DNA of 56,465 bases from Acanthaster planci (lineage: Eukaryota; Echinodermata; Asteroidea; Valvatida; Acanthasteridae): the NCBI RefSeq assembly GCF_001949145.1, contig NW_019091388.1:196411-252875 (forward strand), in the 5' to 3' direction. Each line of letters begins with the position of its first letter. Within the stretch, counting starts at the first letter, position 1. Positions 1-11,052 of the stretch are shown in pieces. The translations under genes were made by a program, and so were the position numbers. Below the pieces are notes generated by a model. That model saw only the letters and a list, made by a program, of their open reading frames with translations, had not been told where the DNA came from and searched no databases.

Positions 1-842
1 ACATTTGCATGTATTTAAATAACAAAACAGAAATTTCAATATGTTAAAAAGACAGAATACACAAGATATTCAGACCTTGCATGTATTTGAGTATTTTTTA
101 GGTCAAACATCTTTGCAAACCTTTCTACATTTAAACTTCCAAATGTCCAGTTTTGTATCAAGTACATGTCACTAAAAATTCAACTGCGTTGGTTGAAACG
201 GTCCTCGATGGTCTGCACACAAAATGTCCAATTAAATTTTCAGAGTGAAAAAAACAGAACTGACTGCAACCAATGTCGCTGTCCTGGGGGGAGCCTGGAA
301 GGAAATTAAAAATCAGTGAAATGACCAGACGTTCTGAGGATCCCACAACAGCGTAGGGTCTATGGTACCATGTACCAATTTATCCCTTAACTTATAGACC
401 CCTTTCTTGTGTTCTGCATCAATGTTACATGTAAAAAGTTCACAGTTTTCAACTTGGTGTATTCCAGATTTTTAAATGAGAGTAATCCTGAAATAAATGG
501 CAATCCTGAAGAAAACATCCTGAAATCGGGAAAAGATCTTGACAAATGTCAAGACGATCAAAGTCGCTGTGTACAATTGATTTTGACAATAATTGCAACA
601 AATGTCATGTAAAAACCTGTGACGAGTGCACTTGATTCCGAGTCAAAGCTAGAGACGATAAGTTTCTGCTACAGTCTAAAACTGTTATCGAACAGCTGAC
701 ATTTGAGTGGCCGGAAACTTTCACTATTACAAAAATTCCTGAGGAAAACAATTGAGGAAGCCTCTGTTTGGAATGCGCCATTTGAAGTTGGGGAATGAAT
801 AATGCATGAGTTCTGATAAATATGGATGAAAACCCATCCAGT
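1..842. other. Downstream flank of BORA; nothing recognised
   Basis: AT-rich sequence containing the presumed BORA 3' untranslated region on the minus strand. Short open frames on both strands show no family motif and no splice context. Confidence 0.5.
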
Positions 843-3800
843 CTACTGCACTTGGGCTTTCCATCTGCATACGTTCTCCTTGTCGGCCAATGAACAGCTT
901 TCTACTGAATATTCATGAGACTGCATTTCCTCAGTGTGGCCTTCACCGTCGGTCACTTCCATGGACGTGGAACTCTGCGAGTTGAATCCGCTGTCCGACT
1001 GCATTGGGGTCACCAGCTCCCTGGGTGTGACCTTTGACCGGGGAAGGGCCTCAGCTGTCTCCATGGCAACTGTTGATCTGGTGTTGCTGCCTCTTGTGGA
1101 GATAATGTGACCCTGGAACCCGACGGCATCCTGAGGTAGTTCTGGAGTTGTCTTCAAGGTGAGAGGCCGCTGGGGACGAAGGGAGTCGCAGGGGGCGTGG
1201 CTTGGCAGCCAGAGGGTGGACGTCAGCTGCTTGTGGCCTTCATCGGAACAGGGGATGCTGGTGCCCTCATACTCATCAATAAAAGACAGCATGTCCTTTG
1301 AAGTGGAGAGGCTAGCGCCGCCCATCCCGTTTGGCATCTCCTGGTCGTTGTCTCGCATCCGGTCCGCTGTCAGGTCGCAGCTGGACTCACTGGACATCCG
1401 CAAGCAGGATTGCTCCATGCTGCAGACGGAGGCTTGTCCGGCCAGGTCCGGGGTCTGCGAATCCCCAGAATCACTTGGGGTGGAATCACTTTGATCATGG
1501 GAATCACCAGACCTTTTTCCAGCTGGGGGCAGGGACGTCAAACACTTCTCACCTGGAAGCATGATTGAGAACAAACTTTTTAAGTTTTAAAAGTTGGTTG
1601 AAAACTTCACGCAGACGGGCGGGTAAAAGTGTCTGTGACTATCAGACAGGGAAAAAAGTATCTTTAACAGTGAGAAAAGCCACGCAGTCCACAGTAAAAT
1701 GAATTGAAAAGGACAAAAAACTCTTTGTCACTCTTTCCGAAAATGTTTGAATCAACCAGGAGCAATTTTGCATGCTCTTGGCAAACATTTGATTCTGTTT
1801 ATAGCAGGACATTTCAAATTATTGTGGCCTTGTTTTGGAACCACATGGAGGCTCAAATTTCGGTCAAAAATCCCCAAACAAAATTCTCTCCCAACAGAAC
1901 AAAACTAAGAAATCTGAAACTTTAAAGAATGCTCACAAGACAAGTCACGCCAACAATACACACCTGTAACTCTTGGGTCAACACACGGGTGATTGATGTG
2001 AGCCCCGCCCCTGAGATGGTTCCCACCGATGGTGTACAAAACTGGCATCATCTCGACGCTAGGGGGCTCCATGCTGGCCAGGAACGGCGACAGCATGCCG
2101 GTCTGCGACTTGGATGCGTCCGGCAGGATGGGTGAGGCCTCTGGCATACTCATGTCACAGGAGGGCGCCCTACCCTTGCCTGAAGAATCGCAGATAGGAT
2201 TGCTGGAATCTGAAGAAGAGAGGCCCAACGTTGATCCTTGAATTCAGGGTTTGACTAAACAATTTTGAAGGGAATTTTTCACCGATTGGTGAGGGTGTTG
2301 ATATGTCTTGATTTCCGTTCAAAATCAAGAAAGAATATCATATTTCCGCTTACCTGACCCAACCTAGAAAATCTCACAAAATTTTCATCTTTGCATTCAA
2401 AAACTTACAAAAGATAAAGAAATATGCCAATCCACAACCTGCTTTCAGACAACTGGCTCAGAAAAACTGACTTGTTCCTGCTTTCTACGTTCGATCACTC
2501 TCTGCCCATTAATCAGTGAAGATACTCAGTGCCAACGAGCATGTGCATGTTATTTACTTAGCAGTATGGAGTATAACCATATTTGGACGGCCTATTACAT
2601 CACAAATCTCGCGCAATCTGACCATTCACAAGGCTTGTTCTAGCAGCCTGCAACGGATTGTGTGGTTTCCATGTTACGGGCACTTTTCTTAAACGCTGCA
2701 GCATATGGAACAAAAACACTAACGAAAAATTTTGCTTGCAAAAATCTGATTGGCTGCGCAAAAAACCCTGACTGCATACATAAGATGGAAGTTCTAAAAC
2801 ACCTTTGTACTGATGGGATTTAAAATTCGTCGTTGCCAACTTGAGATATTTAAAGTTGAATTTGGACAAAAACTGTTGCATCAGGAGGGAAAGGTCACTA
2901 TGCCCATATTTGGTAATACTCTAAACTGATTAGGTGGATGCGAAAAAACACTAAAACTCCGTCCATGTTTTTAAGTCTTGGGGAGGAGGAAGATGAAATG
3001 GGGATCAAATTTTAAAAACCTTGTAATTCTCCTAAAACCCAATCACAGCTAGTGAAACCACATAAAACCTTGTATAACCCCATAAAACCTTGCAAAACCC
3101 TATAAACCCTTAGAAAACCTCATAAAACCCCACAAACCCTAGTAAAACCCCACAAACCCTAGTAAACCCCTGGAAAACCAATAAAACCATGTAAACCCCA
3201 AACACTTCGTAAAACCCCCCATAAAACTTGAAGGTGAATCTCAAGTTATCCTCACCCGAGGTTGTTGGGTAGATGGTGCTGGAGATGGGAGAAAAGGACG
3301 GAGAGGCTATGAGGCCCACTGAGGACCTTGAACCCTGGCTGTAAGGAGTCCATCGCCTGGGAGTCAACTTGCTGGAGATCGGGCTGGAGGAAAACTGGCT
3401 CTGCAAGAGAGACAAGACAGATCTAAACCTGAAATTTAAAAGAAAAAAAAAGAGGAAATTCCCCACTGCAGAAAATTTGGTACAGAGTTTTTCGTTTTGA
3501 AGAGGCATAGTCGAGGAGTAAAGAAATGAGGATATAAGCTGATCCCAAGGAAAGTTGCATGCCTCTTTGAAACATAGATCATGGGAAGAGGCAGTTTTGG
3601 TTACAGTCGAACCTCGTTAATAAGAGGTCCTTTGGACTTGGCAAATTACCTTGTTATAGTAGGAATCTGGTATCATCAAGAATGAAAACAATGACAAAGA
3701 AAGGATTAGGACGTAAGAATTTCCTTGTCTTAGGATAAATCTCATATTAACAGTGCTCTTAGTAACGAGGTTCGACTGTATATCTATTGGCTTTGTCCGT

Positions 3801-6800
3801 AATGGAGAGAGGGCGTGGCCCTGCATTGAAAAACATGTCCGCAATGGGTAAAGGCGTTGAGCAGGCTCTGGCTAGCCCCACAACGAGGGAACAATTTCCT
3901 TTCCAAGCAAATGCAGGACCGAGTTGTGGGGAGAATTATTTGTCACCCGTAATGAATCAATCCGCCCCAACCGTTATCTTTCAACACGTATGAAGTCCTC
4001 ACATCTGCAGAGCCCGTATGCCTGTACACCCTTTTCTGTGCTCACGATGCAGGTTACAAGTAGAGTCAGTGTCCGTGTGGGAGCCGGGGGGGGCGGTTAT
4101 GAATATCTCGCATTATCAGCCTTCAGAACTTTGGCAGCGAATCAACACGACAACAGAAAGCCCAGCGAGCGACGTCCTAGAAACCTCTGAGGTTCGGGTC
4201 CCCTCTCACCTGTGCCGATCCGGGGGTCTTCACGTGGCTGATGTCCGAGGCTGACAATGTCGTATCGTCAACTTGCCTGATCGGAGAGATCTGCCGTCAT
4301 GATTTGAAAGGGAAAGACAGAGCATTTTATACAGCTGCATGCTGCAAGCTCAGGGGAAACATGAATTACCATCCTTTGCAGCGTACAGAATCCTTTGTTA
4401 AGAGTGGAGACAAAACATGCACCATGTCAAAGTTACATTACAAAGTTACTTACATTTATGACTTTAATAGCCCCTCTACACCAGGGGCCAATTTGGGAGT
4501 ACTGCCTAAGCACAAATTTTGCTTAGGCGCAAAAAAACTTGCTTAAAAAACAAAGGTTACCAGCTCCAAATCTATGTGATTGTCATGCTAACTAAAAGAC
4601 AGGTGAGTACCATTCCAAAACGATATACATCACACTGAGTTTTGGCGGGTAACCTGATTTGTCAAGCAGTGTTTTATCCCGCTTAAGCAAATTTTGTGCT
4701 TCAGCAGCTCTATGAAATTGGCCCCTGAATGAAAGGGTTCGACAATGTCAACCGGGACCAGGTCTGAGATCGTTATCCAATTAAATGTTTCTCCCTTTGA
4801 CTCGTTTGGTGAGCTACAGTGACGGAAACATTTCCCTGCTTGGGCTACCTTTCCTGGAGTCCTGGCCACTTGCGTAAAACGGGAATGGCCTCTTTTCATT
4901 TCCCACGCAAAAACACAGCTCCTCCGTCATTTTCTCTCCCCAAATCACCTTTGATTCTACACATTTTGACTTTCCACTGACCACTGCCTTTGAGTTAGGG
5001 CTGTGTCAAATATCTGAATATTCAATCGATTGTCGAATATTCAAATATTAATTTTCCGAATTTGAATATTCGAATGCAAAAGTCAGGAAAGGATGGGAAC
5101 ATTTTCTTTTTGTTTTAGATGAGAAAAATTGCATTATGGAGGTTTGTTTCAAGAAGAGTCAAATGAAAAGCGTCGGAAATTTTACAATGATTTAAAAAGT
5201 AAATTATTCATTAAACAATTGAAAAGGAATAGAAATTTTCAACAGGGCAAGAAGTCTTGTTCATCTCTTCACTTTTGCTAAATCGTGGCTGGAGATACTC
5301 CCAGATGTGAGAAGCTATTAGATTGATCATAATGTACAATTGTGAGCATTACTGCAACTGATTTCGTATATGGTTTGTTCATCAACAAACGCCTGGTCGG
5401 TGCAACCGAATATTCGGATATTCGATCAAATTGAAGGTCGAATATTCGAAAAGTGAAGTCTTCGAATTGACTCAGCCCTACTTTGAGTGGCTATTAACTT
5501 TGGATACTCTGCCCCTTACAACTGCTTTGCATTCTAACCATGTCTACATAAAACCTTAGAATTTAACTGAGAGCTTTGCTTGCGTTGGGTCACACCACAA
5601 AACTGACCAATCAGACATCCCGATTACCTGCGGTGAGGGGATGTCAGGTATCCTCTCTGGGGAGACGTGGTCGTCTAACCCACCTCCGACAGGACTGATC
5701 GTCGGACTAGCCTCTCCGTGGCTGAACAGCTTGCGTCGAAGGGATGAGCTGCAGAGGTCGTTGACCCCCTCGGCTTGACTGTCATCGAAGGTGAACCTGT
5801 CACCTTTTGGAAATAGGTTTGAGACTGTTGGAAAGTGACGTGATTTTTCGGTGCGGAATTGGATTTTTTTAAAAGCTTGGGCGATCTCACTGTTACTGGG
5901 TAACTCTTGAACTTACCAAGCACTGCTTGAAGATCAAAGTCGACGGGCAGGGTAACGACAGTTTGGCAGGACACTGAAAGATATAAAAAAGTCCGGGTCT
6001 TAGCTTGAATTTGAAAAGTTTTAATCAAAATTCGTCTTGATAAAAAAGGGCATTGAAATCGCTGAAGTCTGACGAATATGCAATAAGCGAACAGTGCATC
6101 CAAATTGCTGAAGTTTGACGCATATATAAAATGTTCGCATAACAAAAGCAGAGCTAGAGCTGCTAACCGCACTTGACCAAAAATCCTATGATTTTACCTT
6201 AACAATCCTATTTTCTGAAAAAAAAAATCCTATTCTTCACTGTTGCGTACGATCGAGCGAGCGCGATGCCTAGTCTGGGCCACAGACTGATTTTGCTTGT
6301 ACATCCATAGTTTACTTACGGTGCACAGACGAACTGCACAAACGAAGCACCAACGGACAACAGACGGCCTCGTGGATAGACACCGCATCGTGCGTGTTGC
6401 ATGGCATTTCAGACCTTGCCGATGACTGATGTTACCGCGCGAAATTAACTTGTGAAATATGTAAATTTTCAAGCCAAACAATAGGTAAAAATCTACAAAG
6501 CTTATTTTTTTTGGACATCGTATTTTACTGAGAATAATCGTAGCGTCGTATTGTCATTGAAAAACCGTATGAGATACACTAAAATCCTACTGGTTGGCAG
6601 CTCTTCAAAAGGGGGTGTCCCAAATGAACCCCAAGATGTCCAAATTGGACGAGACATTGTCTGAGCGGCATTCGAAAGCTCATCTAGCTACGGCAAGACA
6701 CATATCCTGTCAGGGGACACCATTACGTCAGGTACAGGACAAGCAGGCAAAGGAGGCTACTGACCTTCTGACCTCTTGCTGTGCTGCAAGCAATTGTCGT

Positions 6801-8487
6801 TAACGTATTCTGAACCCTCTGGTGCCTCGGTCATGCTGTCGTTGACTTCTTCTTCTATAACAGGGAAAAAAAATGGGCCCAGAGGTGAACCTCACTCAAG
6901 CAAAACTACTTTTATCGAATTTCCTCTAATGTTTTACGTTAAAGTATTCTTTATTTTGTGCCACGAAAGGGATAGCTCTCTTACTTGTGATTCTTTGGAC
7001 CAACCATGAAAATACTTGTAGCATACATGTGTATCGTATATTGCCCTCAGCACTGGTCAATATACATACATGTAGTAGAACACACAGTCAATATACACGT
7101 AAGTACTCATGATCGGAGTTGACACAATTGACCTTGTAACTCAGTTCTCGTATTTGGTGGTTGCAGGGTCAAATCTGCAAATGAATCTGGTCTATATCAT
7201 ACACTTTCCTTAGCACCAGTCAATATAAAAATATTCATGATTGTACTTCACACTACTTCACCTTGTGCACAAAAGGGAGCTCAGTTCTCTCATGTGCTGG
7301 TTCCGTTGCTGGAAATAATCTAGCAAGCATCACATATTGGCCTCAGCACCGGTCAACATAAAACTATTCATTACCATAGTTCAGACTATTTCATCGTGTG
7401 CACATAAGGGAGCTCAGTTGCCTTATGTTCTGATTTTAAGACAAACCCTGGAACAAAGAAAGCCTGTATCCACGATTGTTATTCACACTCAAATTTCTCT
7501 TTGTGGACTTGGTATTACCAGACCCCTAGATCTGAGATCCATGTCCCCTTGGCCTTAAGACTATTTCCCAAGACTAAGGAAACCTGTTTGGATCACAGTC
7601 TCTCGGGGGCCACAGATGAGCGCTACTGACCTTGTTGCCGGTCCATATGCACATATTACCTGAAACAGATGGAGGATTTGGCGAGAATGTCACATGCTTG
7701 ATGGGTCGCTTGACTGACCAGGGTGAAGGAACGACATGTTGCTGGGAAAAGAACTGGCAAAATAAACAAAAAAGAAAAAAACAACAACCACAATTTCAAA
7801 TCTTAATTCAACGTTACACAGGTGCCCTTAACTTTAGGGTTCCGGCCAAGGCCTCACTGGCAGGATACCAGCGATGTCATGCCTAGAACCCAAAAGTCAA
7901 GGATAAGAGAGAAGCTGAGGGTGGAGTACCAGTGAGGTCATGACTCGGACTCACCTGTTCAATAGCCTGCTGGGCGCGTTCCTCCATGTCGCTATCCAGC
8001 GTACTTTCCTGCTGAACGGCATGCTCGTCAATGTCGGCAGGATGGAGGATAGCCAGTTGGTCGATGGACCAGCGGAATAGAGAGCTCTTCTGAAATTGGG
8101 AAAACCCAACCAACAATCAAATTGAGCTTTTAATATATTGATTTGGTTTTTGCTTTTGGTGATACATGCAGAATGTATTAAGTATTTGAAATTCCATTCT
8201 GTTCAACTTGGTTGAAATGGAAACCCACACTCTCCTAATGACTAGAGCAGACCATTTGCTTGACTGCTGAGCTTGCTTGGGTAAGCTAGCCACAGTCAAA
8301 AACAGTGCGGACATGACTTAACCTTGGAGCTAGCAGGGGTGGCAGTACGTTTGGAGGCAAAGACAGAGGGGCTGAACTGGGTCAGGTGGAGGCTGTCTAG
8401 GCTGTCTGCCTCGAAGGGATTCAGCGTGCTGTTGCAGCTGCTGGTGTCGCGGGCATTCCCCACACTGCGGTAGGAACTCTCCTCCAT
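843..8487 (-). CDS. BORA: Protein aurora borealis (BORA), 10 coding exons, complete
   Basis: Coding exons read from high to low coordinate: 8323-8487, 7955-8089, 7660-7741, 6765-6854, 5917-5973, 5628-5803, 4210-4290, 3256-3400, 1964-2236, 843-1552. All junctions are GT-AG and phases match, giving 637 codons (human BORA is 559). Family-specific blocks are visible: NPFEADSLDSL and SPSVFASKRTATP (exon 1), FRWSIDQLAILHPADID (exon 2), VVPSPWS (exon 3), SCQTVVTLPVDFDLQAVLG (exon 5), SSSLRRKLF (exon 6), FSSSPISSK and SPSFSPIS (exon 8). BORA is the cofactor through which Aurora A activates PLK1 at mitotic entry, and it is destroyed after PLK1 marks a DSGxxT-type degron; here DSGFNS lies at residues ~588-593. 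The start is the ATG at 8485-8487, which directly follows a good acceptor, so an untranslated first exon lies upstream (a donor near 9282 is one candidate). The C-terminal exon is longer than in vertebrates. Identity is firm; exact ends of introns are inferred by eye. Confidence 0.93.
3035..3215. repeat. Degenerate minisatellite in BORA intron
   Basis: About 180 bp of loosely repeated units of the form CCCATAAAACCTTG and CCCCACAAACCCTAGTAAAA, in the intron just 3' of the exon at 3256-3400. It creates an open frame on the minus strand that is not a gene. Confidence 0.7.
3604..3778. mobile_element. pogo/Tigger-type MITE, 175 bp, TA target duplication
   Basis: Terminal inverted repeats CAGTCGAACCTCGTTAATAA and its imperfect complement ending GAGGTTCGACTG, flanked on both sides by TA. 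The TA duplication and the CAGT...ACTG ends are those of Tc1/mariner-superfamily pogo/Tigger elements. It has no coding capacity, so it is non-autonomous. It sits in a BORA intron. A relative of about the same length is at 37913-38086. Confidence 0.82.
4482..4727. mobile_element. 246-bp MITE with CAGGGGCCAATTT termini
   Basis: Inverted ends CAGGGGCCAATTT and AAATTGGCCCCTG enclose inner complementary stretches rich in GCTTAAGCAAATTTTGTGC, so the element can fold on itself. No coding capacity and no clear target-site duplication were seen. It lies in a BORA intron. A fragment with similar TTAAGCACA sequence appears near 40140-40200. Confidence 0.75.
4996..5480. mobile_element. Non-autonomous hAT-type element with 8-bp target duplication
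   Basis: Ends are TAGGGCTGTGTCAA (4996-5009) and the near-exact complement TTGACTCAGCCCTA (ending 5480). The 8 bases CTTTGAGT occur immediately before (4988-4995) and after (5481-5488) the element, the length expected of hAT transposase insertions. Sub-terminal sequence is rich in GAATATTCGAATATT palindromes. No transposase reading frame is present. It lies in the BORA intron between exons 5628-5803 and 4210-4290. Confidence 0.88.
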
Positions 8488-11040
8488 ACCTGACAGTCAC
8501 GTCACTGAACCTAGTTTTTAAGACATTTGCAATAAGCATCAGTGGATTAGGATGACAGCATTGACGAACGGTGAAGCGACCAGTGCAGTGGCAGATTTAC
8601 ATGTAGTTGGGTGGTTTTTTTTAGAGATGCAAGCACCAGCATTTTAGAAACACTACCAACCTGACCATGACTACTTATAATTTGACACTTGGCTACTAGT
8701 ACTACTACTAGGGCCTACCTTCTGACCTTTCTTGGGGATAACTTGGATTCTTTGAAGAAAAAAAATCCCATTTTGCTACTCCAAGTCTGATTTGCCGGCA
8801 AGACCTTTGCCTTTTGGTTGCTTTAAGTTTAAGCATGTTTAAGCATGGAGCTATAAAAACGGAGGTTGAAGCATGGTAAGTTAAATCCCAAACATGCCTA
8901 ACGAACATGCCTCAGGCCAATCAGTCAAATGAGTAAATCATGTCAAAATAACAGGTAGGACCTAGGCCTACCTCTTAAAAAAATCTTGATGTTTGTGACA
9001 CTGACGGACCAATAAATAGGCACGCGCATGAATTTCGGTTTGTTTACGACTAGCGACTCAACTCGGACATGTTGGACTCACTTGTTCAACGTCATCAGGT
9101 CACGAACGTAATCACTTTGATCGACGATCCCGGATCTTAAAACATGTTAAATTTGAATCTTTCAATGCTGAGTCATGCACCATCTTCACACACATATAAA
9201 CGTGGACAATTCTACGTTCACATAAAAATCTACCTCATACTATAATTCATGCCAAGATGCAAAATAAAGAGCGACTTCTCACCTCGTTTTTTTAACTTTT
9301 AACGCCTCCCGCGCTCTTGTCTCATGTGAATAGTGTAGCGCCCTCAAGAGCCGACACCATAACCGACCAGCCAGAGCCCAAGCTGGGAATGGCTGGCTGT
9401 TTGGTTTGTGCATGCAGTCTTATGCTGAAGACTTTCAGGAAATCTGATTCGTAGTATGGCGTGATAAAAACAAAACAAAACAAAACAAAACAAAACAAAA
9501 CAAAAGACCTAGTGACAGTTATGGCCTCAAGCAATGCTGATTTTTTTTCCCAGCTGTTCCACGAGTATCCACAGTTGTGTTCACGTAAAATTATGACTCT
9601 AGAGTGCATGCTTTAATTCGTTCTTGGTAGAAAACTCCATTTTAGGAGGTAATTAAACACAAAAGTTCATTACAATCTAGAAATAGGGGACAGATTCCTC
9701 TACCGTCGTCCTATGGACTACTGGTCTACACCTTTAAAAAATCGAACAAGGATCGGAATGCGATCACCCTTTATAGGAAAAATTATGAGAAAAAATGCTT
9801 TCATTAAACTTATTTCAGTTTTACGCCTGTTACTTTTTTTTTACTTTTCCATTAAATAAATACTTCACGAATTAACGACCACATATTGAAGATGCCATTT
9901 ACAGCCTTAAAATAAAAAAAATCAATTAAAAAACCAGCAATTTCCAGTTTAAAAATGCGTTTTTAAAGCCCGAAGTGCGCCAGTACAGTAGCTTACTGAG
10001 CGCGCACATTTCAGGAAGTGTTCTTGCCGTAGCGTGCGTTGGCGTCGGTGTACAATGCGCGCGCCGATAACGCGCAGCGTGTGATTTCGATAGAATAACA
10101 CCCCGAAGTATGAAGACTATAGGCCTACACCTTCATTTTAAAACATCCAAGTCAAGCAAATCAGAGGAGAGGGATACTTGTCTAGGACGCACCTCTTTTT
10201 ATAAATGACAGTCATTCTGGTGCCTCGTAGGACTTGAATGCGGTAAGTCAAAACAAAAACCTTACGATATTAATGTACAAATCAGTCGCACGGTACCCGG
10301 CAGCTATCCACCTTTTGTTGTCCGGGCCGGGAAATGGGTATTGTATACTTGGGGACCCCCCAAGCGTTTTATCCTTTTAATCTTGCAAAACTGATAAGTC
10401 CCCCCATAAAACAAAGGCAACACACACTCTCTTTATTGTACTGACCCAATTTTTTTGGAAACTTCAAACTGGAAATTGTGAGAAAATTTCTTACTGATAA
10501 ACTAACCATGCAAATTTGAACCCACCATGTGTCATCCTAATTTCCTAAAACTCAAAATCCTTTCCTTTTCTGACATCAACCCAACAGTTATTGAGCGTGA
10601 TGTCACACTCATCTCCAAAGGGGAATTTTTTTTAACTGTAGCTTTCCCTTCAGTTATAGGAGCAGGGTCCCCAAATTTACAATCCCCGGCAGAAGGGGGG
10701 GTTGAATTCAAAAGTGAATGCGGAGTTGTCCCCCCCCGCTAGGTACACCACTGACGACACCGGTAGAACTAGAAGCAACAGATAAACTAGAGGCGATTTC
10801 ACTGATCAACTTGACTAAAATGTTCCATTTTAAAGCCTAAACTTACTGCCACCGTACGATGTCTTGAAAACCGGCAGGGGAGAGAATTTACTTGAGGAAA
10901 TGACTCTTCCTCAACCATTGTTCGACGAATAAAAGTGGACAAAATGGCAAAAAACGCACCATTACCGGAGAGGTGGCCTATTTGTGCTTATTGTACACGT
11001 TGGGTGGACTGATGACCACAGCTAACATGTTTTCTCTCAG
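8488..11040. promoter_or_regulatory. Intergenic zone with CpG-rich divergent promoter candidate
   Basis: This 2.5-kb stretch separates the minus-strand BORA from the plus-strand LRR gene. Around 9960-10090 it is rich in CpG (GCGCGC, CGCGCAGCG), unlike its AT-rich surroundings. A strong donor GCG|GTAAGT at 10242/10243 on the plus strand could end the untranslated first exon of the LRR gene, whose next exon begins after the acceptor TTTTCTCTCAG at 11040. On the minus strand a donor GAG|GTGAGA at 9283 could end the BORA first exon. Transcription starts are inferred. A (CAAAA)n run occupies about 9464-9506. Confidence 0.45.
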
Positions 11041-11052
11041 TTCAACAGCCAC

